From: JAKALD01 sp963817785
GTDB taxonomy: Bacteria; Pseudomonadota; Gammaproteobacteria; Burkholderiales; SG8-39
Direction of reading: 5' to 3'
Assembly: GCA_963817785.1 (NCBI GenBank)
Contig: CAWFPL010000008.1
Coordinates: 1,364,001-1,428,000 of the forward strand
DNA length: 64,000 nt
Part shown: piece by piece, positions 51,140 through 60,300 of the stretch
Numbering within the stretch: position 1 is the first letter of the stretch
Layout of the letters: every line of letters starts with the position of its first letter
Notes under the pieces: model-generated
Seen by the model: the letters and a program-made list of their open reading frames with translations, nothing else
Databases searched by the model: none
What the model was told of the DNA's origin: nothing
Made by a program: the position numbers and the translations under genes

Positions 51140-52131
51140 TTTCCCGCGGGCAGGAGCGCGATCGTCGCCTGCGCCGGCATTCCCGGCAGCAGCTCGTGCG
51201 TCGGATTGTCGATGTCGATGCGGATGCGATAAACGAGCGCAACCCTTTCGGCGTGGGTTTCGACCGTCTTGGGCGTGAACTCGGCCTGTGAGGAGATGAA
51301 GCCGATGCGGCCATGATAGATCTTGCCGGGATAGGTATCGGTCGCCACTTCTACCGCCTCGCCCAGCCGGATCGCGCCCAGGTTCGTCTCGTTCACGTAG
51401 GCGCGCAGCCAGACGTGGTCGAGGTCATCGAGCGTGAAAATCGCCACGCCGGGCCCGGCCAGCTCGCCCAGCTCGGCCTCGCGCACCGCCAGCACCCCGC
51501 TGAAGGGCGCACGCAAAACCGTGTAGGACAGCGTGACCCGATCGAGACCCGCCTTCGCCTCGGCCGCTGCGCGGTCGGCGCGCGCGAGCTCGATATTGTC
51601 GCGTGCCACCTGGACGAAGGCCAGGTCGCGCTCGAGCTCGGCGGCTGCCTGCGCCGCGGCGGTGGAGGCGAGGTCATAGGCCAGCTGCGAGATCGCGCCG
51701 GATTTCAGCTGGGCTTCGTCGCGCGCGAGCTCGCGCTTCTTTTCGGCGAGGTTGAAGCGGTCGCTGGCGACAGTGTTGCGGGCCGCAGCCAGGTTGCTCT
51801 CGTTCACGGCAACCGCCCGCCGCGCGACCTCGAGATTGGTCTGGTCGATTTCCAGCTGCTGGCGGTAGAAGCGATCGTCGACCCGGGCCAGCACGGTGCC
51901 GGCTGCGACGGACTTGCCCTCGTCGAAGGGCAGATACACGATCGGCGCCTGGACCTGGCTGAAGCTCAGCACGCTCTGATGGGCCTCGATGTTGCCCGAG
52001 ACCACGATCTTCTGCGGGCCGGCCGGGGGACCGAACAAAGCCCGCCTGGCGGGCGCCCAGAGCGACAGCACGCCCGCGGCGGCGACCAGGACCGCGAGCG
52101 CGGCGATGCCCAGGCGCGCGCGGCGCGTCAT
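51136..52131 (-). CDS. HlyD-family periplasmic adaptor (YbhG/YhiI-like)
   Basis: A 331-residue membrane fusion protein. An N-terminal anchor helix (LGIAALAVLVAAAGVLSLW) is followed by an incomplete lipoyl half (GNIEAHQSVLSFSQVQAPI), a long helical hairpin (residues ~95-190, Ala/Glu/Arg-rich) and the barrel part TVLRAPFSGVLAVREAELGELA. The protein links the ABC-2 pump to an outer-membrane channel. First gene of the five-gene exporter operon; 80 bases downstream of the universal stress protein gene. Confidence 0.9.
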   Translation of the reverse strand: MTRRARLGIAALAVLVAAAGVLSLWAPARRALFGPPAGPQKIVVSGNIEAHQSVLSFSQVQAPIVYLPFDEGKSVAAGTVLARVDDRFYRQQLEIDQTNLEVARRAVAVNESNLAAARNTVASDRFNLAEKKRELARDEAQLKSGAISQLAYDLASTAAAQAAAELERDLAFVQVARDNIELARADRAAAEAKAGLDRVTLSYTVLRAPFSGVLAVREAELGELAGPGVAIFTLDDLDHVWLRAYVNETNLGAIRLGEAVEVATDTYPGKIYHGRIGFISSQAEFTPKTVETHAERVALVYRIRIDIDNPTHELLPGMPAQATIALLPAGK

Positions 52132-52211
52132 CGCCGAGCAGCTCCGGCGCCCGAAGCGCTAGGCCGCACCTTCGTATCCGCAGCCGCCGCAAAGGGCGGC
52201 CCGCGGCCGGC

Positions 52212-52688
52212 TCACCGCCGCCCTCGCTTTCCCCGCCCGGCCGCCGCCACGCCACGCACCAGCAGCACCGGCACCGGCGTCTCGCGCAGCACTTGCTCGG
52301 CGTCGCTGCCCATGACCAGGCGCCTCACCCCGCGACGTCCGTGGGTCCCCATCACGATCAGATCGGCCTTGCAGCGCTTCGCCTCGCGGATGATCGACTC
52401 GGCCACCGGACCCGCCATCGATTCGGCGAGCACCGTGCGCGCCCGCACTCCGCTCTTGCGCGCAAGCGCGGCCGCCTTGGCCAGAATCTTCTGTCCCGCG
52501 ACGCGCAACGACGTGAACACGTTCTCCGGGAACACCATTCCGTCGCCGGCCGCCATGATGAAGGACTCGTCGACCGCGTAGAACAGGACCAGGCTTGCGC
52601 CTTGCTGTCTTGCGATGCGCAGCGCTTCCTTCAACCCACGGCTTGCCGTGCTGCTGCCGTCGACAGGGACCAAGATGCGCTTGTACAT
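52212..52688 (-). CDS. Universal stress protein UspA family
   Basis: A 158-residue USP domain protein: MYKRILVPVDGSSTASRGLKEAL at the start and GTHGRRGVRRLVMGSDAEQVLRETPVPVLLVR at the end. The last has the G-2x-G-9x-G(S) ATP-binding pattern. Soluble, dimeric and regulated by energy or oxygen stress in other bacteria. It lies 48 bases after the thiolase gene and may be in one unit with it under the FNR-type promoter. The C-terminal tail is very basic (GRGKRGRR). Confidence 0.92.
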   Translation of the reverse strand: MYKRILVPVDGSSTASRGLKEALRIARQQGASLVLFYAVDESFIMAAGDGMVFPENVFTSLRVAGQKILAKAAALARKSGVRARTVLAESMAGPVAESIIREAKRCKADLIVMGTHGRRGVRRLVMGSDAEQVLRETPVPVLLVRGVAAAGRGKRGRR

Positions 52689-52736
52689 GTTGCCGCCTCC
52701 TTTGCTTGAGATGGTGGGATTCCAGGTTACCGCGCG

Positions 52737-53921
52737 CTACAGCGCTTCCAGCGCCAGCGCGATGCCCTGCCCGCCGCCGATGCACAGCGTCGCGACGCCG
52801 CGCTTCAGGCCGTCGCGCTTCATCGAGTGCATGAGCCGCGTGGCGAGGATCGCTCCGGTGGCCCCGATCGGATGGCCGTGCGCGATCGCCCCGCCCTCCA
52901 CGTTCACCACGTCCTCGGCCAGCCCGAGCTCGCGCAGGCAGGCGAGCGCGATCGCGGCGAACGCCTCGTTGATCTCGACGCGCTGGAGGTCGCCGATCTT
53001 CCAGCCGGCGCGCTCGAGCGCCTGGCGCACCGCCGGCACCGGGCCGATGCCGAACATTCCCGGCTCGACCGCCGCCACGCCGTAGGACACGAGCCGGGCC
53101 ATCGGCTCGAGGCCGTTCTTGTCGGCCCAGCCGCGCTCGGCGACGATCATCGCCGCCCCGGCGCTGTTCAGACCCGGCGCGTTGCCGGCCGTGATCGTGC
53201 CGTCCTTGCGGAAGGCCGGCTTGAGCTTCGCCAGCGTCTCAGCCGTGGTGTCCGGCCGGTTGTGCTCGTCCTTGTCGAACACCACCGGCCCCTTGCGGCC
53301 GGGCAGCTCGAGGGCGACGATCTCGCGCTTGAACTTCCCCGCGGCCTGCGCGGCGCCGAAGCGCTGCTGCGAGCGCAGCGCCCAGCGATCCTGATCGGCG
53401 CGCGAGACGTCGTACTTGGTCACCATGTCCTCGGTGTGCCAACCCGAGTGCTGGCCGCTGAAGGCGTCGTTGAGCCCGTCGTGCAGCATCGCGTCGTAGA
53501 TCTGCGCGTTGCCCATGCGGTAGCCCCAGCGCCCCCCGTGCATCAGGTACGGCGCCTGGTCCATGTTCTCCATGCCGCCGGCAATGGCGCAGCGGATCAT
53601 CCCGGACCAGATCTCGAGCGCGGCGCTGGCGACGCTCTGCGCGCCCGAGCCGCACACGCGGTTCACGGTCAGCGCCGGAACCTTCACCGGTAGGCCGCCC
53701 TGGATCGCAGCCTGGCGCGCCGGGTTCATCTTGACGCCGGCCTGGATGACGTTGCCTAGCACCACCGCGTCCACATTTTCGGGCGCGAGCCCCGAGCGCT
53801 TCAGCACCTCGCGGATCGCGGCGGCGCCGAGCGCGGGCGCGGGCGTGTCCTTGAGCGTGCCGCCGTAAGTGCCGATGGCGGTGCGAACGGGGTTGCAAAG
53901 CACCACTTCCAGACCTGCCAT
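52737..53921 (-). CDS. Acetyl-CoA C-acetyltransferase (thiolase)
   Basis: A 394-residue type II thiolase. The acyl-accepting Cys90 is in VNRVCGSGAQS, His350 in AHGHPIGATGA, and the second Cys380 in TLCIGGGQG. GGMENMDQAPYLM also fits. It condenses acetyl-CoA to acetoacetyl-CoA or cleaves the reverse; in this setting polyhydroxyalkanoate or fatty acid metabolism is possible. The start MAGLEVVLCNPVRTAIG at 53921 follows an AAGGAGA-type ribosome binding site. An FNR-type promoter lies ~85-130 bases upstream. Confidence 0.95.
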   Translation of the reverse strand: MAGLEVVLCNPVRTAIGTYGGTLKDTPAPALGAAAIREVLKRSGLAPENVDAVVLGNVIQAGVKMNPARQAAIQGGLPVKVPALTVNRVCGSGAQSVASAALEIWSGMIRCAIAGGMENMDQAPYLMHGGRWGYRMGNAQIYDAMLHDGLNDAFSGQHSGWHTEDMVTKYDVSRADQDRWALRSQQRFGAAQAAGKFKREIVALELPGRKGPVVFDKDEHNRPDTTAETLAKLKPAFRKDGTITAGNAPGLNSAGAAMIVAERGWADKNGLEPMARLVSYGVAAVEPGMFGIGPVPAVRQALERAGWKIGDLQRVEINEAFAAIALACLRELGLAEDVVNVEGGAIAHGHPIGATGAILATRLMHSMKRDGLKRGVATLCIGGGQGIALALEAL

Positions 53922-54013
53922 GTCAGTCTCCTTGCGGGCGCCGGCGAAGCATTGCGGCGCGCGCGGTTCCCGTCGCCACGGTATTGCAGACGGTTCCGGT
54001 TGCCCGATGCGGC

Positions 54014-54054
54014 ATTGTCCCGGCACGGCCGCGCGCCGCTTTGACGTCGATCAA
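54014..54054 (-). promoter_or_regulatory. FNR/CRP-type promoter of the thiolase gene
   Basis: On the minus strand TTGATCGACGTCAA (54041-54054) is followed after 21 bases by GACAAT (54014-54019). The spacer contains GCGGCGCGCGG. Geometry fits a class II FNR-activated promoter with a leader of about 85 bases. Confidence 0.65.
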
Positions 54055-54117
54055 GCGCAGGTCGACTGCACAACCGCTTCGGACCGGCGGACTGCGCCGA
54101 TTCGGCGCGGCCGGCAA

Positions 54118-55188
54118 CTAACGTGCCGGGACGTCGAAGAGCTCCGCGACCCGGCTGTCCGTCCCCTTCGAGAACAGGCTTTGGCAGGCGCGGACGACCG
54201 CGGAGTCGAACAGCGTCCCGCTGCCCTTCTTCAGCTCCGCCAAGGCGGTGCTCACCCCCAGGGCGGGATGGTAGGGACGATGCGAGGCGATCGATTCGAT
54301 GACGTCGGCGACCGCCACGATTCTCGCATCGATCGTGATCTCGTCCCCCTTCAGGCCGTCGGGGTAGCCGCTGCCGTCGAGCCGTTCATGATGGTGGCAG
54401 ACGGCATCGGCCACCGGCCAGGGAAACTCCACGCTCTTCAGCATCTCGTAGCCGAAGCGGGCGTGGCGCTTGACCATGCTGAACTCCTCGACGCTCAGCC
54501 GGCGCGGCAGCACGAGAATCTCGATCGGCACGCCGATCTTGCCGACGTCATGCACCTCCCCGGCGATCAGCAGACCCTCGTTGGTCGCCTCGGGCAATCC
54601 CAGGGCCCGGCCGATCTCGGCGGCGAGCAATCCGACCCTCCTCTGGTGGCCGGCCGTGTACGGGTCCCTGATCTCGCTGATCGAGCTGATCGCGCCGATG
54701 GTTCCGCGGAGCGTGGCCTCGAGCTTCCTCACCGAGCCCTTGAGATCGTCCTCGGCGCGCTTGCGCGCGCTGACGTCGATCACGACGAGCAGCGTCGCCG
54801 GACGTCCGCGAAACGAGGCGCTGCTGCCGAAACACTCGAGCTCCACGGGCCAGCCGTCCTTGCGCCGGGCTTTCACCGGGTGCGCGGCGTCCTGCTCGCG
54901 CCTGCGGCGCTCGTGGCTGACGCTGCGCATGGCGAGATCCTCGAGCAGGTCCGGCAGCACCTTCTTCGCAGGCAGCCGGCCGAGCTCCTCGCTCGTATAC
55001 CCGAGCATGCCGACGAAGCGATCGTTGCAGAAGACAATGCGTCCGCGCTGGACGACGCACATCCCCGCCAGGGGCTGCTGCCACAGCAGCGACAGCGCCT
55101 CGATCTTCTCGTCGGCCGATACGCGAAGCTGCCCGGCTTCGGCCGCAGCCCTGGAGCGGGAGCGCTTCGGCACGGCCTGGGCAGTCAT
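54118..55188 (-). CDS. PAS-HD-GYP cyclic-di-GMP phosphodiesterase
   Basis: A 356-residue sensor. A PAS domain spans ~28-142 (VVQRGRIVFCNDRFVGMLGYTSEEL through FRGRPATLLVVIDVSARKRAEDDL). The HD-GYP domain follows with HD at 213-214 and Lys217 (EVHDVGKIG), and HHHERLDGSGYPDGLKG carrying the GYP triad at 274-276. It would degrade c-di-GMP to GMP in response to a PAS signal, possibly redox or a small ligand. No membrane segment is seen. Together with the large EAL protein it suggests strong control of c-di-GMP near these genes. Confidence 0.93.
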   Translation of the reverse strand: MTAQAVPKRSRSRAAAEAGQLRVSADEKIEALSLLWQQPLAGMCVVQRGRIVFCNDRFVGMLGYTSEELGRLPAKKVLPDLLEDLAMRSVSHERRRREQDAAHPVKARRKDGWPVELECFGSSASFRGRPATLLVVIDVSARKRAEDDLKGSVRKLEATLRGTIGAISSISEIRDPYTAGHQRRVGLLAAEIGRALGLPEATNEGLLIAGEVHDVGKIGVPIEILVLPRRLSVEEFSMVKRHARFGYEMLKSVEFPWPVADAVCHHHERLDGSGYPDGLKGDEITIDARIVAVADVIESIASHRPYHPALGVSTALAELKKGSGTLFDSAVVRACQSLFSKGTDSRVAELFDVPAR

Positions 55189-55308
55189 GCGGCAGATGAG
55201 ATGGGCAAGTATTCAGCCGGATCAGGGCGGGCTACGCCACCGCAATGTTACCGAACGGAGCGCCCGGAAAGGTGAAGGATTGCAAAACGGGGAAGCCGCC
55301 ATCGGCGG

Positions 55309-55806
55309 CTAATGCAGACGGTACGCCGCGTGGCAGGCCACGCAGCGCTGCGTGAGGTCGGCGAGCGCGCCCAGCGCCGGGCGCAGATCGCCGGTCGCGG
55401 CCGCCTTGTCGACCTCGATCGCGAAGCGGCTCGCCGCCTTGTGCATCTCGGTACCCATGGCCTGCATGCCCGCGGGCATGTAGGGGGCGACCTCGTGCGC
55501 GCCGTGCAGCTCGAACGAGCTCAGGCCAAGGCGGTGCTCCGCGAGCTTCGCGGCTTCGTCGTAGGCGTTGTTCGCGAGCGCGGCCTGGATCCTCTGCAGC
55601 GTCGCGAGGTGGTCGCGCATGTTGCGCATCTCGTGCTCGAGCAGCATGGGCGGGAAGCTCACGCTCTGGCGCGTATCGGCGGGCTGTGGCATCGGCATGG
55701 ACATGGCGGCGGGCAGCGCAGGTTCGTGCCGATGCTCGGCGGCGTGCGGCGCAGCGGCGCTCGCGAGTGCGGCGGCGGCGACGGTGATCAATAAAAGGTG
55801 CTTCAC
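55309..55806 (-). CDS. Cytochrome c'-like protein
   Basis: A 165-residue periplasmic protein. It starts at a GTG (VKHLLLITVAAAALASAAAPHAA, signal peptide) and has a single C-terminal CVACH haem motif (Cys155, Cys158, His159) followed by AAYRLH, as in four-helix cytochromes c'. The middle is helical (LEHEMRNMRDHLATLQRIQAALANNAYDEAAKLAEH). A Met/Pro/His-rich segment after the signal (MSMPMPQPAD) is unusual and might bind a metal. Likely roles are NO binding or electron transfer. Confidence 0.82.
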   Translation of the reverse strand: MKHLLLITVAAAALASAAAPHAAEHRHEPALPAAMSMPMPQPADTRQSVSFPPMLLEHEMRNMRDHLATLQRIQAALANNAYDEAAKLAEHRLGLSSFELHGAHEVAPYMPAGMQAMGTEMHKAASRFAIEVDKAAATGDLRPALGALADLTQRCVACHAAYRLH

Positions 55807-55844
55807 GGATCTTCTCCAGGGACTCGGTCCGGGGTGCGCGAATC

Positions 55845-56258
55845 TCAGCGGGTTTGCGTGCCACCCGGCTTGCACGGATACGCCCGGCGCAGCGCGATCC
55901 CCGCCAGGACGCCCGCCTCCTCGCGCAAGCGCGCCTCGGGCTGGCTGCGCAGCGCCTTCACCAGCACGCGGACCATCTGCAGGTTGGTGACGCCCTGCGG
56001 AACGCAGAAGAACCTGCGCTTTTCGTATTCCGCCATGTCGCCGCTGGCGCCGAGCGCCGAGACCTTCACGCCCTCGCCGAAGCCCTGGATGTAGCCCATG
56101 CACTGCCCGGCCTTGTAGGGATCGACGTTGGGCGCACCGTCGGCGCCCTTGACGACCTCGGTGCAATTCGCCAGCAGCTCGCTGCCGCTCATCGCCGCCG
56201 CCGGCGCGGACGAGAGCAGACCGAATGCGAGCGCCAAGGCTGCCGATAATCGAGCCAC
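55845..56258 (-). CDS. Rap1a/Tai-family secreted protein
   Basis: A 137-residue secreted protein. Start GTG 56258 is chosen because AAGGAGA lies 8-10 bases upstream; ATG 56288 would add 10 residues. A signal peptide is visible (ALALAFGLLSSAPAAAM). The mature part has SGSELLANCTEV, AGQCMGYIQGFGEGV, RFFCVPQGVTNLQMVRVLVKAL and ALRRAYPC, with four cysteines. This is the pattern of the Rap1a/Tai immunity fold (from memory). Many such proteins are not linked to a toxin; no effector gene is nearby. It is 38 bases upstream of the cytochrome c' gene. Confidence 0.8.
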   Translation of the reverse strand: MARLSAALALAFGLLSSAPAAAMSGSELLANCTEVVKGADGAPNVDPYKAGQCMGYIQGFGEGVKVSALGASGDMAEYEKRRFFCVPQGVTNLQMVRVLVKALRSQPEARLREEAGVLAGIALRRAYPCKPGGTQTR

Positions 56259-56481
56259 GCGGTTTTCTCCTTGCGAATGCCGGTACACGCGCTTTCAACG
56301 CTGCAGACGGCGGACGACGACCGAGGAGCCCGAATCATACAGGCAGTCTCATCGGCCACGTCCCATCGCGTGACAGGAAACCGCAGCACTGCTCGAGCCC
56401 CGCAAGCGAGGACTTGGCGGCTATCATGCGGGAGCGCCTCGCACCCGAGGCTGAATTGACCGATTTCTGCCCACGACCGGG

Positions 56482-56706
56482 ATGACCGCTTCCGCACCGA
56501 TTCTCCGCTCCGTGCTCACGTGTCCGCGCTGCGGCTTCGCGCGCGAGGAGACGATGCCGACCGACGCCTGCCAGTTCTTCTACGAGTGCGCCGGTTGCGG
56601 CGCGCTGCTGCGCCCAAAACCCGGCGAGTGCTGCGTGTTCTGCTCCTACGGCAGCGTGCGCTGCCCGCCCATGCAGCAGCCCGCGGGCGATTGCTGCGGC
56701 AGGTAG
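56482..56706 (+). CDS. GDCCVxC-domain small protein
   Basis: A 74-residue cysteine-rich protein with CPRCGF, ECAGCGALLRPKPGECCVFCSYG and GDCCGR near the end. It matches the GDCCVxC-domain group of putative metal-binding proteins known from metagenome annotation (from memory; here the core reads GECCVFC). Ten cysteines are present, so metal or cluster binding is likely. It lies 28 bases ahead of dedA. Function unknown. Confidence 0.78.
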   Translation: MTASAPILRSVLTCPRCGFAREETMPTDACQFFYECAGCGALLRPKPGECCVFCSYGSVRCPPMQQPAGDCCGR

Positions 56707-56734
56707 CGAAGGCCACACTGCGCCCACCGCAGCC

Positions 56735-57346
56735 ATGAGCGCCGATACGCTGCAGCACGTGATCGACGCGCGCGGCGCGTTCCTGCACCGTTACGGCTAC
56801 CTGGCGGTGTTCCTGCTCGTCATGCTCGAAGACTTCGGCCTGCCGACGCCGGGCGAGACGACGCTGATCGCCGCTTCGCTGATCGCCGCGCGCGGCGGGC
56901 TGCGCATCGAGTGGGTGGCCGCGTGCGCGTGGCTCGGCGCAGTGATCGGCGACAACATCGGCTTCGCCATCGGGCGCTACGGCGGCATGCGGCTGCTGGC
57001 GCGCTACGGCCGCTACGTCGGCATCAACGCCGAGCGGCTGTCCTTCGTGCAGCGCTTCTTCGACCGCTGGGGCGGCGCGATGGTCGTGCTCGCACGCTTC
57101 GTCGAGATCGCGCGCCAGATCAACGGCATCGTGGCGGGCAGCGCCGGGATGACGCGGCGCCACTTCCTGCTGTACAACGCGCTCGGCGCGGCGCTCTGGG
57201 TCGGGGTCTGGTCGCTTGGAACTTTTCTGGTCGGAGATCGCTTCCTCGCCTATCTGCCGGACATGGCGCGGGCGAGCTACGCCCTGCTCGCCGCGGCGCT
57301 CGTGCTGCTGATCGGCTACGGCTGGTGGTTGCGGCGCCGGCGCTAG
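56735..57346 (+). CDS. DedA family inner-membrane protein
   Basis: A 203-residue DedA/VTT-domain protein with four to five hydrophobic segments. Signatures are LLVMLEDFGLPTPGETTLIAASLIAARGG (with the conserved PGE motif), GDNIGFAIGRYGG, and VLARFVEIARQINGIVAGSAGMTRRHFLLYNALGAALWVG. DedA proteins are undecaprenyl-phosphate or phospholipid flippases in other bacteria. It is convergent with the giant c-di-GMP gene. Confidence 0.93.
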   Translation: MSADTLQHVIDARGAFLHRYGYLAVFLLVMLEDFGLPTPGETTLIAASLIAARGGLRIEWVAACAWLGAVIGDNIGFAIGRYGGMRLLARYGRYVGINAERLSFVQRFFDRWGGAMVVLARFVEIARQINGIVAGSAGMTRRHFLLYNALGAALWVGVWSLGTFLVGDRFLAYLPDMARASYALLAAALVLLIGYGWWLRRRR

Positions 57347-57371
57347 TGCAGCGACCTGGTCGGCCCGCCGG

Positions 57372-60300
57372 CTAGGCGGGCTTGACGCCGCTGCCGCCGC
57401 CATTTGTGCCGCGCAGCAGCGCCTCGAACTCGTGCGCCGGCAGCGGCTTGTGGAACAGGAAGCCCTGCACCTGGTCGCAGCGCAGCAGCCGCAGCAGCTT
57501 GAGCTGCTCCTCGGAATCCACGCCCTCGGCGACGACGGTCAGGTTGAAGGCGCGCGCCAGCGTGATGATGGTGGACACCAGCGTCATGCTGTTCGGGTCG
57601 AGCGGCATGTTGACGATGAACGAGCGATCGATCTTGAGCGCGTCGATCGGCAGCTTCGACAGGTAGGCGAGCGACGAGTAGCCGGTGCCGAAGTCGTCCA
57701 CGGCGATGCCGATGCCGGCCTCGCGCAGCTTGCGCAGCTTGGCGATCGAATCCTCGATGCTTTCCATGACCAGCGTCTCGGTGATCTCCAGGCTGACGCC
57801 GCCCGCGCCGCCGCCCGACGCCACTGCGGCGATCACCTGCTCGGCGAAGTCCGGCCTGCGCATCTGGATCTGCGAGACGTTGACCGCGATCGACGGACAA
57901 AGGAGGCCCGCGGCCTTCCACTGCGCCCAAGCGGCCGACGCAGTCTTCAACACCCACTGGCCGACTTGCAGGATGAGCCCCGTTTCCTCGAGAACCGGGA
58001 TGAACATCCCTGGCCCGACCAGTCCCGCTTCCGGGTCCTGCCACCGGATCAGCGCCTCGGCACCGATGATGGTGCCGCGCTGCAGGTCGAGCTTGGGCTG
58101 GTAATACAGCACGAACTGCTCCTGCTCGACCGCTTGGCGCAGGCGGTTCTCGAGCAACAGCCGCTCCGCCACGCGCGCGTTCAGCTCGGGCCGGTAGGCG
58201 ACGAAAGGTTCGCGGCCCTTGCGCGCGCGCTCGAGCGCCGATTCCGCATTGGCGAACAGCTCGGAGCTGCTCGCGCCGTCGGAGGGGAACACCGCGACCC
58301 CGATGCGTACGTCGATGCGCAGCTCGGTGCCGTCGATCGCGATGGGCTGGGTCAAGGCGGCGCGCAGCCCCTCCACCCAGCGCGCCACGCCCGAGGCGTC
58401 GCCCACGCCTTCGCGGATCGCCCCGAAGGTATCGGCCGCGATCCTGCCGACGTTTTCCGCGGTGGCGTGCTCGGCGAGGCGCGCGGCCATGCGCTTGAGC
58501 ACGGCGTCTCCCTTGTGCATGCCGAACGTCTCGTTGATGCGCCGGAAGCGCACGATGTTGATGGCGGCGACCACGAAGCCGCGCCCGGCGTGCACCAGCT
58601 GCGCGATGCGGTCCTGGAACAGAGTGCGGTTGGCGAGATCGGTCAGGCTGTCGTAGAGAGCGAGATAGCTGATGCGCTCCTCCTTGCCGAGATGGTCGAG
58701 CGCGAACCCCACGTCGCCGGCAAGCTCCTCGAGGAGCCGAACCTCCTCGTCGTCGAACGCGTTCCTCTCGCGCGATGCGATGGTGATGACGCCGAACACC
58801 GCCTCGCCGGCCTGGATCGGCAGCGCGGCAAGCGCTGCGCAACCCGCCTGCATCGCTTCGACCCGCAGCGGCGAGCGATTCGCATCCGCCTCGAGGTCGT
58901 TGCACGCGACCACGTGCCGGGTGCGGTAGGCCTGCGCCACCATCAGTGGCGGGGCGGAGTCGCGCACGTCCACTTCATGGATCGCCAGGTTTTCGGGCCC
59001 GGCGTAGGCAGCCGGAACCAGCTCGGTCCGGTCCTGGTTGATCATGCGGATGTGCACGAACAGGAATCCGCCCGTGTCGACCACCAGCCGGCAGGCCGCG
59101 TTGAACAGCTCTTCGCGGCTCTTGACGCGCACGATGGTCGAATTGATCCCGCTCAGCATCGCATGCATGCGGGTCAGCCGGGCGATGCGCTTCTCCTGCG
59201 CGCGGCGCTCGGTGATGTCCTCGGTCACCTCGACGCCGCCGACCACCCCGCCGAAAGCATCCACGATCGGCGCGGCCGCGCTGAGGATCGTCTTGCGCGC
59301 GCCGTCGAGGGATTCGATGTCGATCAGCTCGTTGAGCGAGGTCTTGCCGTCGCGGACCGCGCGGTCGAGCGCCCACTGCCCGGGCTCGACGCGCCGCGCG
59401 GTGTCCGCCCACCAGGCCTTGCGCTCGGGACGGGCTGCCCCTCTGGCCAGGCCCGCGCCGCCCCAGATGCGCTCGACCGCGGGATTGCCGATCACGATTG
59501 CGCCCTTGCGGTCGGCGACACGGACCCCGACCGGGAGCGTATCGAGCACCTTGCGCAGCAGCGCCTCGTTGGCCGCGAGCCTGTCCGCGGCCTGCTTGCG
59601 CTCGATCGCCGTGCCGAGCTGGCGCGCGACCCCGACGATCAGCCGGACCATGCGCTCGTCCTGCGCACCGACCGCGCGGCGCAGCAGCAGCAGCCCCGCG
59701 AGCGGCTTGCCGTCGTGGCCCGGCACCGTCACCGCCAGGATCGCACGCAAGCCCGCGGCGATGGCGTCCGCGCGCCGCAGAAACCGGGTCGTACCCCTGG
59801 ACTGGGTCAGGTCGGGGATCCAGCTCGGCTCGCCGCTCTGCCACGTCGCGAGCATCAGGCTTCCCGTGGTGTCGATCGCAATCTCCCGCTCGCGCCCTTG
59901 CTTGGCAAAGCGCTCGATCGCCGGATCTTCGATGTGCCACACGGCAGCGGCACGCGGAACGCCCTGCTCCTCCAGCCATGCCTCCGCGCAGTCCCAGCCG
60001 CTCGCCTCGCAGATCGTCCTGAGCGCGACCTCGAGCGCGGCGGGCACGTCGGCGGCCGAGGACATCCCGTCGGTCACCGCGAGCAGCAACCGCACCTCCT
60101 CCTCGCTGCGCTTGGCCTCGGTGATGTCCTGCAGCGTGACGAGCCAGCGCTGCTTGCGGTCCGCGGAATCGAACGCCGCAGCCGGTTCGCTCACCTGGCG
60201 CAGCCACGCCCAACTGGCGTCAGCGCGCCGCACCCGGTACTGTTCATCCAGACGCGTGCCCCGGGTGGCGGCTTCCTTGGAGACCTCGCGCAGCCGCTCG

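Noticed and set aside
55845..56258. Toxin-immunity function for the Rap1a/Tai-family gene
   Set aside because: No effector, VgrG or T6SS gene nearby; the fold alone does not support it.
57364..57380. CCCGCC/GGCGGG hairpin near the end of the EAL gene
   Set aside because: Overlaps the stop codon, is short, and has no T tract; too weak to call a terminator.
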